Positions 24,801 through 33,230 of a stretch of DNA of 64,000 nucleotides are shown piece after piece. This stretch comes from Liolophura sinensis (Eukaryota; Mollusca; Polyplacophora; Chitonida; Chitonidae): the NCBI RefSeq assembly GCF_032854445.1, contig NC_088307.1, positions 7,936,001 through 8,000,000 of the forward strand, written 5' to 3'. How positions within the stretch are numbered: the first letter of the stretch is position 1; every line of letters starts with the position of its first letter. Under the pieces are notes generated by a model that ran no database searches, was not told the DNA's origin, and saw nothing but the letters and a program-made list of their open reading frames with translations. The position numbers were made by a program, and so were the translations under genes.

Positions 24801-26451
24801 ATTTATTTATTATAATAACTGTATGCACAAATTCCACTGAAAAAAGTGCTTTAGTGGTTGAAAAGGTTGATGATTTACAGTACGCTAAACGCTGAACGTC
24901 CTTATCGACACATTATATGTACTGTTCAGGCACAAATAATCGTCATAACGTCATGGAAAACGACTAAGTTAATACTCCACATCACCCAAATACGTAGTAT
25001 CTTATTAAACACACAGCGTATGAATCATTCCATTTTGCATTAAATTCTATAACTTTTTATCAGCTTACCATAAGAGAGCGCAAGGTGCCGTTTTCTTGTA
25101 AGCAAGAATAAAATACAGAAGACAACCTAGAGGTGTAAATGGTGTCCAGTGTGTAAACCTTGCCGTTACACGTGATTAAACTTTGTTGCCACCCAATGTT
25201 AAATATGTGCTACAGAACTTCAAGTGATCAAGTGACAATTTATTTATTTATTTGATTGTTGTTTTACGCCGTACTCCAGAATATTTCACTTATACGACGG
25301 CGGCCAGCATTATGGTGGGTGGAAACCGGGCACAGCCCGGGGGAAACCCACGACCATCCGCAGGTTGCTGGCTGACCTTCCCACTTACGGCCGGAGAGGA
25401 AGCCAGCATGAGCTGGACTTGAACTCACAGCGACCGCATTGGTGAGAGGCTCCTGGGTCATTACGCTGCGCTACTGAGGCCCCGATCAAGTGACAAAACG
25501 CTTTCTGTTACTGACACTGAACTTGAGGCCTTGGCCTAAATATTCAAGTTCTGGATAGCTTACTTATCCTTATTCATGATTCAAACTTTTATTTAGTATA
25601 ATACTGCTTTTTTAGTATATACTCAGGTGATCTAAACTTAAACGAAGGTAGTGAATTTCTGCTTTTAGCTATATATTTCTCGCTCATTTATTTAGAACGC
25701 ATTTAGCTGATGCAAAAGCGTCAAGAAATATAACCCAAGATGAGTTGTATATGTTTGTTTCATTTGGTAAACCTTGATGATGAAACGACATATAGAATGG
25801 CCATCGAGGCTCTGGTATTTGCAGCGAATGTTTTAAAGGTACCACCATTTTAGACTGATTATAAATGTATGCTCCATTTTCATCGGTTTTTGGGGCCTTA
25901 GTGACAATGAGCCATCCACGACATTTGTGTGCATCGGTTTGGGCAGACTTTTTTTCGTTCAAGACCAGTAGACATCCATCGGGATAGCCTACATATCTGT
26001 GCGTCACATGAGCGAACGCTCGGCAGTAACTTGTCAAAGGTCTGCGATTAACGCCGGGCATTCCGATTTATGCCACCCATAAAACTGACTAGCATGATAT
26101 AAGAGATAAGTTAAGGGCATGACGTTAAGAAATAATTTAATAAATAGAATATATATGCCCTTTGGTACGTTACGTTCATGGTATACCCGCTTTGTTTTCC
26201 AGGAGCAGTACAGATTTTGTTACAAGACGTTATGGGACTTCATAAGTCTTCGGCTCACAGAAAAATCCTTCTCACAGGGATCGGAAACAATTGGCGACAA
26301 GCTGTATGCCGCACCCAGTCTCAACCTATCGCTCTACAGCTCGATCTATGACGTCGACGATGATGACGCAACATTCCAGGAGCCACGTTATCACTTTACC
26401 AATGGTCATCCAACCACCCTCCAAGAACTGTATCGCGAAGGGTATATCTAA
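775..26451 (+). CDS. Receptor-type protein tyrosine phosphatase (12 exons, EGF-like/FN3 ectodomain)
   Basis: Gene-level entry; exons are listed separately. Joined exons total 4645 nt (about 1548 residues if the exon 3 break is ignored). Order: signal peptide (exon 1), two Cys-rich EGF-like modules (2-3), an FN3-like unit (4-5), Thr/Pro linker (6), FN3 units (7, 8, 9-10, 10-11, 11), RRRR cleavage-type site (22361-22372), transmembrane helix (about 22650-22727), juxtamembrane region, D1 (Cys codon 23555-23557), D2 (24452-24454) and a tail ending in GYI. Junction phases are consistent throughout except at exon 3. The family removes phosphate from tyrosines at the plasma membrane and often acts in adhesion; here D1 has altered catalytic loops and D2 lacks the catalytic Arg, so activity may be low. 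The module set resembles EGF/FN3 RPTPs of invertebrates, but I cannot name an ortholog. Identity as an RPTP is secure; the exon model is good but unverified. Confidence 0.9.
1686..1804 (+). repeat. SINE-A, 5'-truncated
   Basis: Matches the 3' half of the SINE-A unit described at 54596-54854: the GGTTTCCCCCGGG block, the TAATGCTGGCC block, GAAATATTCTTG, GCGTAAAACACC, then an AAATAAA-type tail. Confidence 0.8.
4150..4343 (-). repeat. SINE-A, 5'-truncated
   Basis: Reverse orientation: TTTATTTA tail, then TTTTACGCCGTACTCAAG, the GCGGCCAG block and GGAAACCCACGACCATC. The tRNA-like head is missing. Confidence 0.85.
6616..6890 (+). repeat. SINE-A, near full length
   Basis: Starts GGGGCCTCCGTGGCCGAGG (tRNA-like A box), has a B-box-like GTGAGTTCAAGTCC, the conserved body, and an AAATAAATGAAATAAA tail. 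It sits at the outer edge of the left arm of the 6891-9080 inverted repeat, inside AT-rich sequence similar to that beyond the right arm, so it probably inserted into that structure. Confidence 0.85.
7120..7287 (+). repeat. SINE-A, 5'-truncated
   Basis: Body plus tail: ACGTGGGCAGGTATTCC, CAACATAATGATG, GAAATATTCTTGAG, then an AAATAAATAAATAAA tail. Lies just inside the left arm of the inverted-repeat element. Confidence 0.8.
7607..7966 (+). repeat. SINE-B, full length
   Basis: Second SINE family. The tRNA-like head starts CCGGCCCCGATAACACAG with the B-box-like GGTCGAGTCACACC; the body holds AGAGGAAGTTGTAACTTCC, GGCTCGGGCGGGG-type sequence and GTCTCAGTGAAGCAGCACT; the end is GTTAAGTACGACGTTAAACG followed by CACTCCCTCACTT-type sequence. 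Other copies: 10898, 31386 and 54855. Confidence 0.85.
9378..9524 (+). CDS. RPTP exon 2: EGF-like module
   Basis: CACAG acceptor, 147 nt, phase 1 to phase 1, donor G|GTACGT. Cysteine pattern CGPGRFGPPAC...CHC...CDPVDGAC...CDYGW...C, typical of the short EGF-like units of Tie, MEGF and scavenger-receptor-like proteins. As a symmetric 1-1 exon it is a mobile module. Exon 3 is its close paralogue. Confidence 0.85.
10240..10455 (+). repeat. 18-bp tandem repeat upstream of exon 3
   Basis: About 12 copies of an 18-bp unit of the form GTAATCATCCACTATTCT. The array ends about 55 bp before the exon 3 acceptor. As 18 is a multiple of three, it creates an artefactual open frame on the reverse strand (repeated DGY/DDY residues). 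Confidence 0.9.
10512..10647 (+). CDS. RPTP exon 3: second EGF-like module, reading frame broken
   Basis: GCTCAG acceptor, donor A|GTGAGT. In the frame imposed by exons 1 and 2 it reads ACNNTFGPPMC, then goes out of frame and meets TGA. From TGCCACTGT onward the correct frame gives CHCPKTDTCDPVNGLC. The exon is 136 nt, whereas flanking phases (1 in, 1 out) require a multiple of three, and spacing against exon 2 is 2 nt short. The shortfall coincides with the TG run at 10539-10545. It is either a 2-nt contraction (real allele or disabled gene) or an assembly error. Confidence 0.8.
10898..11240 (+). repeat. SINE-B, near full length
   Basis: Head CCGGCCCCGATAGCACAG, B box region GGTAGGGTCACACC, body CTCGGGCGGGGCG and CAGTGAAGCAGCACTAGAT, end AAGTACGATGTTAAACCC followed by (CACT)n. 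Lies in RPTP intron 3. Confidence 0.85.
11593..11713 (+). CDS. RPTP exon 4: N-terminal half of FN3-like unit 1
   Basis: TTCAG acceptor after an AT microsatellite; 121 nt, phase 1 to phase 2, donor AG|GTACTG. Encodes the FN3 B-C strand pattern VTVQWNTW and GEGPIHSYR. Confidence 0.8.
12131..12220 (+). repeat. SINE-A 3' fragment
   Basis: CCCACCATAATGCTGGCC, a GAAACATTCTTGAG variant, GCGTAAAACGCC, then an A-rich tail. In RPTP intron 4. Confidence 0.8.
12715..12932 (+). CDS. RPTP exon 5: C-terminal half of FN3-like unit 1
   Basis: ACCAG acceptor; 218 nt, phase 2 to phase 1, donor A|GTAAGT. Completes the exon 4 domain (WQLIRSLPV..., then PIQFRIDC and GPPGVPSDPVVATC). Confidence 0.8.
13445..13685 (+). 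repeat. SINE-C-like element
   Basis: Shows CTCTGGTTTCCTCCACCCAT, then GAAACATTTCCGACAGCGGCG and TTAAGCAATATTCAAATAA. The 3' end resembles that of SINE-A while the 5' part differs, suggesting a separate SINE with a related tail. Confidence 0.5.
13945..14052 (+). CDS. RPTP exon 6: Thr/Pro-rich linker
   Basis: TTGTAG acceptor; 108 nt, phase 1 to phase 1, donor G|GTACAA. Encodes a mucin-like stretch dominated by Thr and Pro (TTTPPPTTTRAPTTTTNPP), probably an O-glycosylated spacer. As a symmetric exon it could be skipped without breaking frame. Confidence 0.75.
14390..14632 (+). repeat. SINE-A, nearly complete
   Basis: Part of the head (GAGCCTCTCATCAATGCGAC), then the body, GTATAAGTGAAATATTCTGG, and an AATAAACAAATAAATA tail. 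In RPTP intron 6. Confidence 0.85.
15016..15150 (+). repeat. SINE-A, 5'-truncated
   Basis: CCTGTGGATGGTCACGGG, a C-run, GGTTTCCTCCCACCATAATG, a GTAAAACAC variant and an (AAAT)n tail. Ends 90 bp before exon 7. Confidence 0.8.
15240..15548 (+). CDS. RPTP exon 7: FN3 unit 2
   Basis: TTTCAG acceptor; 309 nt (103 codons), phase 1 to phase 1, donor G|GTAAGA. FN3 features: FVLLNWTVL (Trp strand), LDNLEPWRRYMVTLTA (conserved L..L.P...Y.V.L). One exon, one domain. Confidence 0.9.
15549..17185 (+). other. RPTP intron 7
   Basis: Phase-1 intron. A likely SINE-A tail fragment (ATTCTTGAGTAGGCG then AAATAAATAAATAA) lies at about 16161-16213. Two related blocks near 16265-16360 and 16615-16720 share GGCAAATGGT and a GGTCGTTGTAAAT-type context. 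No coding exon seen. Confidence 0.5.
17186..17485 (+). CDS. RPTP exon 8: FN3 unit 3
   Basis: TTACAG acceptor; exactly 100 codons, phase 1 to phase 1, donor G|GTAAGC. Reads SLSITWNNLECIERGG, LTGLQPYTEYSVRIRYVN: the FN3 Trp, the ERGG turn common in RPTP FN3 units, and L.P.T.Y...R. Confidence 0.92.
17995..18510 (+). repeat. 31/32-bp minisatellite in intron 8
   Basis: About 16 tandem copies of a unit built of GCAGCCAGTTAGTTTTGAAA plus TGTAGCCATTGT. Variants differ at the ATTATG/ATTGTG positions and by loss of one C (31-bp units). A separate 26-bp duplication (CATTTGACTCATTTATACGT) lies just upstream near 17855-17905. Confidence 0.92.
18799..19010 (+). CDS. RPTP exon 9: FN3 unit 4, N-terminal part
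   Basis: TTTTCAG acceptor; 212 nt, phase 1 to phase 0, donor AGA|GTACGA. Encodes DSIKITWFEPVPSNGVITKY and ends at FTEYAIR, which continues directly into exon 10 (VRAATKAGWG). Confidence 0.9.
19226..19402 (+). CDS. RPTP exon 10: end of FN3 unit 4 and start of unit 5
   Basis: CTTGTAG acceptor; 177 nt, phase 0 to phase 0, donor CAG|GTATGC. VRAATKAGWGNYSESVTV closes unit 4; APGPPTNL opens unit 5, which runs to GILSNYQ and continues in exon 11 as ISYKQ. Confidence 0.9.
19403..22021 (+). other. RPTP intron 10
   Basis: 2.6 kb phase-0 intron, mostly AT-rich unique sequence. A tRNA-like block at about 21765-21880 (GGTTGGAGCGTCCGCG, then GGGATCGAACCCAGGTC) is probably a SINE head, not a functional tRNA. 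No extra exon recognised. Confidence 0.55.
22022..24592 (+). CDS. RPTP exon 11: FN3 end, membrane-proximal unit, TM, D1 and most of D2 in one exon
   Basis: CTCAG acceptor (ATT TCT TAC...), donor TTG|GTAAGA; 2571 nt, 857 codons, phase 0 to 0. The upstream ATG at 22001 is intronic and not the start. Order: end of FN3 unit 5; membrane-proximal unit with RRRR (22361-22372) and FVVGDNGNYGGYKN; TM helix VVGIVLGIFLLLIFLVLLL; juxtamembrane; D1; D2. D1 keeps HCGTGVGRTG (Cys 23555, Arg 23573) but has WPE instead of WPD (Glu codon 23462), NRF instead of NRY (Phe 23054), AMSP instead of TQGP, and MVRT instead of MVQT (Arg 23687). D2 has KNRY and HCSDGATQSG, with Gln (24470) replacing the catalytic Arg, and SWTG (Trp 24338) in place of WPD. 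Phosphatase domains are usually cut by many introns; none occurs here. Confidence 0.95.
25239..25483 (-). mobile_element. SINE-A, nearly full length, with 13-bp target-site duplication
   Basis: Reverse orientation from the TTTATTTA tail to the GAGGCCCC head. Both flanks carry GATCAAGTGACAA (25226-25238 and 25484-25496), direct evidence of target-primed retrotransposition. Confidence 0.95.
25684..26061 (-). other. Unexplained antisense ORF in RPTP intron 11
   Basis: 125 codons starting MPGVNRRPL, with CRGWLIVTKAPKTDENGAY and two N-glycosylation-type sites (NET, NSS). I recognise no family. It could be chance, a transposon relic, or an exon of an antisense gene. Composition is less simple than that of most spurious frames here, but there is no supporting promoter or splice evidence. 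Confidence 0.15.
26203..26451 (+). CDS. RPTP exon 12: end of D2 and cytoplasmic tail
   Basis: TTTTCCAG acceptor, phase 0, stop TAA 26449-26451. EQYRFCYKTLWDFI is the terminal helix of the phosphatase fold. The tail holds several tyrosines in acidic context (SSIYDVDDDD, EPRYHF, ELYREGYI), possible SH2-type sites if phosphorylated. Confidence 0.93.
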   Translation, partial: EQYRFCYKTLWDFISLRLTEKSFSQGSETIGDKLYAAPSLNLSLYSSIYDVDDDDATFQEPRYHFTNGHPTTLQELYREGYI

Positions 26452-27015
26452 TTATCTTGTTCCAGGTCGAAATTTTCAAAGATTTTTCCACATTTCAACT
26501 GGTATAAACGGTCTTAAGTGCGAAATGCATTGTATAACAGTGTCATTTAAACAATTTGCAGAAGGTAATGTTTCGAGCAGATTCTCTTCGTCAATTTTTT
26601 TGTCTTTTTAAGCATTACTTTTAAATGCTTGACTAGACTTTTATGTTTGCGTTTTAATTCAGTAAAATGGAAAAATGTTATGTTCTTTATTCTGTTGAAA
26701 ACATTTTATCTGCCAGGTTGGGAGTATGTCCCTAAAACCTTTTATCGCTAAAAACTTTTAGAAAGAGGTTTCTGTAAATTTAGGTAGGTACGAAATATTA
26801 ACAAGACATACTATGACATAGATGTACATTGTTTCCCAGTGTCTAAGGGCTAAGTTTTTTGCAATGTTTTATGTCATAAATTCGTGGGATTTGCTAAGGT
26901 ACTAGAATGTTTTGTTCCTGTGATAGAGGATTTATGTACCTACTCTGCACCATGTAGTAATGGTGTAATGTAATAATATCTAAAATGTTTTAAATAAACC
27001 CCAAGATACAGTGAG
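26452..27015 (+). other. RPTP 3' UTR (proposed)
   Basis: AT-rich, no coding content; ends just after the AATAAA at 26993-26998. No nearer canonical signal was seen. Confidence 0.55.
26993..26998 (+). terminator. Polyadenylation signal AATAAA (RPTP)
   Basis: AATAAA 542 bp after the stop codon, in TTTTAAATAAACCCC. Confidence 0.5.
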
Positions 27016-27089
27016 TTAGTCATGCATATTTGATATTTCATTTTGCATTTTATGAAAAGCGGATTTCTGTACGTTTGTGGTATAACGCC

Positions 27090-27300
27090 AACTGTAAGTC
27101 TTGATAGCTCACGCATCTAAGCATATCTTGTGCTGGACACGATAGGCATTCAAACCATGACGTCGCGTGTTCGAATCCAGCTGCTGCTAAAGTGATTAAG
27201 ACTAAGTATAAGATGGCCTGCCAGATACCTGGCTGTATGAACCTGGCTGCCGTCTTTCAAATGAAATATCCTCGAACATGGCATAAAGTAAACGGCTGTG
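27090..27300 (+). repeat. SINE-D-like, tRNA-derived element
   Basis: TGATAGCTCACGC (A-box-like), GTGTTCGAATCCAGC (B-box-like), then a 3' end with TGAAATATCCTCGAACATGG and CATAAAGTAA resembling the tail of SINE-A. Too degenerate to fold as a functional tRNA. Confidence 0.45.
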
Positions 27301-28375
27301 AAACAGTAATTCAGAATATTTTATAAACAATTAAATGAAAATGCTTTATTGAATTAGTGCTGTTGCTAACGTTACATAAGTATTAATCTAAGTTTTTATG
27401 TGTATATGAATAATGCCTTGTATTTAATATCTAAGGAGTTAGACTGCAATATTTGATTTTTGTATTTTGCTTGTCACTTTATTTTCTTAAACTCAGTGTA
27501 TATTGTGTCATGCTAAATGATATACAGGTTAAATGCTACACGTGATTTCCTAATAATGTAAAGTAAAAAATTCTGGCTGTCGCATGTTGATTATTTACAG
27601 TAAATGGCTTGAGAAACTGACACCCTGGCTCCGCAGAATAACCAACGTTTTAGGAATTCAGAATGGTCAAGATGCAAATTTTGCTTCTTTTTTTTTTTTG
27701 CTCGTAGCTTTTTAGATCATATTTGTCCAGCCAGTATAAGGGGGTTTTTGAGTTGGAACCTTTTTATTGCAAAAGAAAAAATGAAGTCCTACTTTATCAT
27801 TTGACCTGCTCGATGTAAGGCAACTATTTTGATTACGTTTATCATAATATGGGCGTTTGAGAGTATTAAGAGTGTACAAATGATGGGGAAAAATATTAAT
27901 GAGTTGCACTGTCGTGAATTTTAGAGATTCTTAAAGGAAAGAGGCGTCATTTGTGCCTCTCGAACACCGTGGGACATATTATCGGTATGTTAATGTCAAC
28001 AGAGCTTACCTAACATTTCTCACAAATTGCGTTATACAACATCGTGCTGTTACCTTTAACAAGAAAAGAGTTCGAACCTGAAACTCCTCTCTTATCAAAA
28101 AGATGTGACGTGAAACAATCTGTGATCAGTTGTTTCCACTGACTTGGTGATAGGTGAAGTAGTTTTTTTACAGTGCCGAAAGCGTACATATTCAAACAAG
28201 CATATTCATGAAGAGTTAATGAAGTTGATAACAGTTGATAAAAGAGGACAGTATAGGATCGACTATGCATCACACACTTCGCTGTAATATTTACGTGGCT
28301 ACCCGTTTCTTGCCCGCAACAGGTGGCCCTTTCTTTGTCTTGGATGTGAATGGCTTTAAGTCAACGAACAATTGT

Positions 28376-28622
28376 TCATTTATTTATTTGTTTGTTTGTG
28401 TTACGCCGTACTCAAGAATGTTTCACTTATATGGTGGGAGGAAACCGGGCAGAGCCCAGGGAAAGCCCACGACCATCCGCAGGTTGCCGAAAGACCTTCC
28501 CACGTACGGCCGGAGAGGAAGCCAGAGAAGCCTGGACTTGAAGTCACAACGACCACATCTGTGAAAGACTCCTGGTTCATTGTGCTGCGCTTGCATGCTA
28601 ATCAACTCGGCCACTGAGGCCC
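28376..28622 (-). repeat. SINE-A, near full length with internal deletion
   Basis: TTTATTTATTTG tail, TTACGCCGTACTCAAG, body and GAGGCCC head. About 18 bp (the GACGGCGGCCAGCATT region) is missing after CTTATA. Confidence 0.88.
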
Positions 28623-28629
28623 TACTTAC

Positions 28630-30580
28630 AGTTGTAATTACTGGTAGATTTTAAACCTTGAATTCACCATCTTTTTACTTTACTTAGAGTTTTTCTTGTA
28701 TGAATTTGTCCTGTAGGTGCAATCTGAATCAACTCGGCTGGATATAGGAATATTCCTACATCTAGCTGAATTTATTCAGATTTCTGTAAGCGTAATCAGA
28801 CACTTTCCTTAAGGTCTGGTATTATCTCTTGATTTGTTTCTACCTGTTTAATTACTACAAAGTTTTTGTTGTATGGCAGCCTGTCAGATTTTTTAGGGTT
28901 TGGACATTTTTGCTCAATTTAACGAAAAACATCGATTTTTCGTCCAAAACTCTTCTCATATGTACAAGTTGGCCACCATTAAATGACGTCTGGATTTCCA
29001 GGAAAATCTTAAGTTTTTAGTACTTCGATAAAAGATAACCGTTTTCTAACACTTCCTAAAACACATTTCTAACACTGTCCAACAAGCTTATTTTAACACT
29101 TCCTTTCATCAGTACTAAACATACGTAACATCTAACACTGGGAATTTTGAAACTGTAAGCACGTGACATTAATATTGTCATGACGTCATACAGTTAATAT
29201 AAGGGAGCAATCGGTGATATAGTTGACAGGAAAAAGACAGAGGTATGAACTGAAAATACAAATGTTCACCTCGACAGCCATTTTGGCGTGCACTTGATGT
29301 TAATTTGCGAAATAACTGTGAACACAAAATAAATCAGCTCTAAAATATGCACTGTCAAACGTAAACGTATCAAGTAGTAGTTTTATGGAAAAGAAATCGT
29401 TTGTGTGAAACTCCACGAAAAATTACTAAACGGAGACAATCTGGACACTGTTAGCTTTGACGAGGGTCTTCATACCAGAAACCAGTCGTGGACTAAATTG
29501 ATTTAAACTGTTACAAGGACACGTGTAAAAGACACTCATTGCCATGGCGGTAAAAGTTGACTTCACCTTACGATTAATTTGTTGAACATGGCCTGAGAAG
29601 CAGTAGGCACCAAACGTCCCGAATAACCAAATAGATCCAAACTGCTCACCAATTAGTTCTATACTGTATATCTAATTATAAGCACCTATTACAAGCATTG
29701 TTTTGTACCCACTTTAAAAGTACGATTCAGCCTACAATCTTGCCAGTTATAAACATTTGAACATGTATTAGACTCTGATAAATATTTCAAAAATATTATG
29801 GTTTACAAATATTATCGTCAATTTCCAACACTGTACGTGATGCAGAAATTTTTTGAAGATCTGACCGCATTATGCATTCTGCCAATGCACTGAAACACCA
29901 AAATAACGGCAATCTGAAGACTTTTATCTTCGACAAGAATCTTTATACCAGAAAGTATGCGTAGGCTAATATTTTGTATGTTTTCTGTTTAAAAGTCGAT
30001 AAACTATTGTTTAATTTATTTAAAATTAATATGTACTTATACAAATAAACTGCAAGACTTGTGTTTCGGATTAGGTGTGTGTATAATTACTTGGTAATTA
30101 CGAATTTTTCTCATCATCATCATCAGTTATACTTTGAGTACCGATTGCGAAATACGAAAATACGGATTTACGGACCATTATTAGAATTACAGAATTTGAA
30201 GTAGGCATTAAAAATTGAAATTTGTTTTGTTTTCATTAGTATTGCATAATGTCGAACTAGTAATGAGTAATTTAAGATAATTTAGATCGGTTATCAATAA
30301 TGTGTTACTATAATTCTATAAAATGTTATTTTTATTGGTGATTTGTTAGCATTTAATGGACATGAGTTTGCATGTATGAGTCAGCGGCAGTTATATTAGT
30401 TGATTATTTGATTATACTGATATACTGCAGCATGCACATCGTGGGATGTTCAAAACCACATTACCAAAAAATGCAAATATTGTGCCACTAGACTTTAGAT
30501 ATATATACCTAGAAAGGTGTATTTTTTCGTCCACGATTATAATAGATATTTAAAAACACAAATATAAGTGTTATTTGGTG
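28630..30580. other. Intergenic, no feature recognised
   Basis: AT-rich sequence with frequent stops in all frames. No exon, SINE or tandem array identified. Confidence 0.4.
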
Positions 30581-30589
30581 AATTGTTCT

Positions 30590-31820
30590 CTTTTTGTGTT
30601 TTCGTCTGCTGTCCCCTGTGTGGACTATTCTCAGTGTTACAGTGATGCAAACTAGTGTGGTGAATGAATGATTGATTGATTTGTGTGTTTTTTTCTGCTG
30701 TCCCCTATGTGGACTGTTCTTTTGTTACAGTCATGCAATCTAGTATGGTGATTGAATGATTGATTGATTTGTATGTTTTGGTCTGCTGTCCCCTATATGG
30801 ACTGTTCTTTTGTTACAGTCATGCAAACCAGTGAGGTGATTGAATGATTGATTGATTTGTGTGTTCTGGTCTGCTGTCCCGTATGTGGACTGTTCTTTTG
30901 TTACAGTGATGCAGCCTAGTATGGTGATTGAATGACTGATTGATTTGTGTGTTTTGGTCTGCTGTCCCCTATGTGGACTGTTCTTTTGTTACAGTGATGC
31001 AAACTAGTGTGGTGATTGAATGATTGATTGATTTGTGTGTTTTTTTCTGCTGTCCCCTATGTGGACTGTTCTTTTGTTACAGTCATGCAAACTAGTATGG
31101 TGAATGAATGATTGATTGATTTGTGTGTTTTGGTCTGCTGTCGCCTATGTGGACTGTTCTTTTGTTACAGTGATGCAAACTAGTGTGGTGATTGAATGAT
31201 TGATTGATTTGTGTGTTTTGGTCTGCTGTCGCCTATGTGGACTGTTCTTTTGTTACAGTGATGCAAACTAGTGTGGTGATTGAATGATTGATTGATTTGT
31301 GTGTTTTGGTCTGCTGTCCCCTATATGGACTGTTCTTTTGTTACAGTGATGTAATCTAGTGAGATGATTGAATGATTGATTGATGACCGGCCCGGATGGT
31401 TTAGCTGGTAGAGCGTCTGGGTTGGGTGGTACATCCAGGGTTAAACCTGGGTCGGGTCACACCTAAGACCTTCAAAGAGGAAGTTGTAACTTCCCAGCTT
31501 GGTGTTCAGCGTTGAGGAGATAATGCAAACTTTGCTTTCAGTAAACCGTCTTATTGAAGCAGCACTGGATAAAAGAGCGGTGGAAATCCGTCTTGCAACA
31601 AGGAGGCACATTACATGCACTCTAATGACTTCTTCGTCGTCATATGACTGAAAAATTGTTAATGACGACTTTAAACCCTAAGCATTCCCTCGATTGATTG
31701 ATTGATTGATTGATTTTTATTGCTTTATATGTCCTGGTCTGCAGTCCCCTGCGTAAACTGTTCTTAGTGTGGCAGTGATGCAAACTAGTGTAATAATTTA
31801 TGGATCGATTGATTGATTAA
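30590..31820 (+). repeat. 88-bp minisatellite, interrupted by a SINE-B
   Basis: Unit starts at 30666, 30754, 30842, 30930, 31018, 31106, 31194, 31282 and 31370, a period of exactly 88. The unit carries GAATGATTGATTGATTTG, TCTGCTGTCCCCTATGTGGA and CTTTTGTTACAG followed by TGATGCAA. Degenerate copies extend to both sides, one on the far side of the SINE-B (about 31695-31820). Confidence 0.95.
31386..31691 (+). mobile_element. SINE-B inserted in the 88-bp minisatellite
   Basis: Head CCGGCCCGGATGGTTTAGC, GGGTCGGGTCACACC, AGAGGAAGTTGTAACTTCC, CAGCACTGGATAAAAGAGCG, end GACGACTTTAAACCC. GATTGATTGAT lies on both sides, as expected for insertion into that motif. It lacks part of the usual middle. Confidence 0.88.
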
Positions 31821-32604
31821 TGCAGTTAGAATACTTTTTGTAATTTATAATGTTAAACCCCATGGCCTAAGTTTCGACACCAAGAACTCAGTGCCGAAGG
31901 TGACGTCATAATCATTTAAAAACAAGTGGCATCCTTGACAATAGAGTTTGGGAATAATTCATTTTACAAGCGCTGCGACAACATACGGTTAGAAGAAACT
32001 CCAAGCCATTCTGAAGTGAGATCATATTTCACAATTAAGAAATAAGAAAAAATTCGTTTATTAAGGTTATATTATACTCAAAGGTGTGAACAGTTTCGGA
32101 TGTGGCAGTGTTAGACGCACGGTTTAGAATGTTGATAGCACTTCAGGTAACTGATGTCGCTCTTTGTCGATAACATTCTCCACCAAATATCCAGTGCGCC
32201 ACTTTGTAAAAATAATTATGACTTTCCCTAGGCAATGAATTTGGTGTCGAAATCAAGCTTAAGTGGATTAACATTATGAAGTAGAAAAATTGACTTGCTT
32301 TGCATTTTCCTTCCTTAAATCCAGCTTATCAATGTATTGCGCTTGAGGTGTTATACGTGTTACAAATAAAAGTCAATTTTGAATACGTCTAATTTTATAG
32401 AGAACTGATCATGGACGGCAGTTTAAAAGAAACCGACTATAATACAGCAATTACTTCAATATATCATTGGCTTGTTGTTGAAATCATGACCACCATCTTA
32501 ATGTTAGACACAAAAAATGTTTGTGTGAAATGACGTATTACATAAAAAATGGCCCTATAAGGCCAGTTGTATGGGAAGAGGAAACCAAAATGAAATCAGT
32601 TACT

Positions 32605-32690
32605 ATTTATTTATTTATTTGTTTGATGCCATACTTAAGAATTGTTCACTTATATGCAGGCGGTCAGTTTTAGGGGTGGGAGAAACTGGA
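32605..32690 (-). repeat. SINE-A fragment, diverged
   Basis: TTATTTATTTATTTG tail, then GCCATACTTAAGAATTGTTC and CTTATATG...GCGGTCAG: a decayed 3' end. Confidence 0.55.
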
Positions 32691-32712
32691 TCGTTCAGGA
32701 TTGTCATTTGAT

Positions 32713-32852
32713 TGATTGATTTATTTATTTGACTGGTGTTTTACGCCGTACTCAAGAATATTTCACTTATACGACGTCGCCAGCATTATGGTGTGAGGAA
32801 ACCGAGCAGAGCCCTGAGGAAACCCTCGACCATCCGCAGGTTGCTGGCAGAC
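32713..32852 (-). mobile_element. SINE-A, 5'-truncated, with 14-bp target-site duplication
   Basis: TTTATTTATTTGACTGG tail, TTTTACGCCGTACTCAAG, body truncated at GGTTGCTGGCAG. Flanked by GATTGTCATTTGAT at 32699-32712 and 32853-32866, so it was 5'-truncated at insertion. Confidence 0.93.
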
Positions 32853-33089
32853 GATTGTCATTTGATATGTTACTGAACAGGCATGCGGACCGAATTGATG
32901 GAAGACAAATTGTATTCACCGAATAGTAAGGGTAAACTGCCTCCCTAACAAATGAACAATATTTTACTCTGTCTTTCGTTTGAAAACAGTGCTGTAAATC
33001 TTTTGCGCAGACCAATAAGGTACACATAGAACACTTACTGGAGAAATACAAGTACTTGCTATTGGTTTATAATATAAACATACCATCAG

Positions 33090-33230
33090 ATTATTTATTT
33101 AACTATTTATTTGATTGCGGCCAGCAATATGATGGGAGGAAATCCGGCAAAGTCCGGAGAAAACCCGCGACCATCAGCAGGTTGGTGCAAGGCCTTTCCA
33201 CGTCCTTGGCATCCTAACCACTCGGCTACT
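33090..33230 (-). repeat. SINE-A, rearranged copy
   Basis: (TTTA)n tail, GCGGCCAGCAATATGATGGG, GGAGAAAACCCGCGACCATC, then a fragment of the head (CCTAACCACTCGGCTAC). Confidence 0.7.

Larger units (their letters stand above)
24593..26202 (+). other. RPTP intron 11
   Basis: 1.6 kb intron before the last exon. It contains a complete SINE-A with target duplication (25239-25483) and an unexplained 125-codon antisense open frame (25684-26061). Confidence 0.8.

Noticed and set aside
30590-31385. CRISPR-like array (also 37190-38965 and 50282-50795)
   Set aside because: Units are contiguous tandem copies without unique spacers, in a eukaryotic genome; these are minisatellites.
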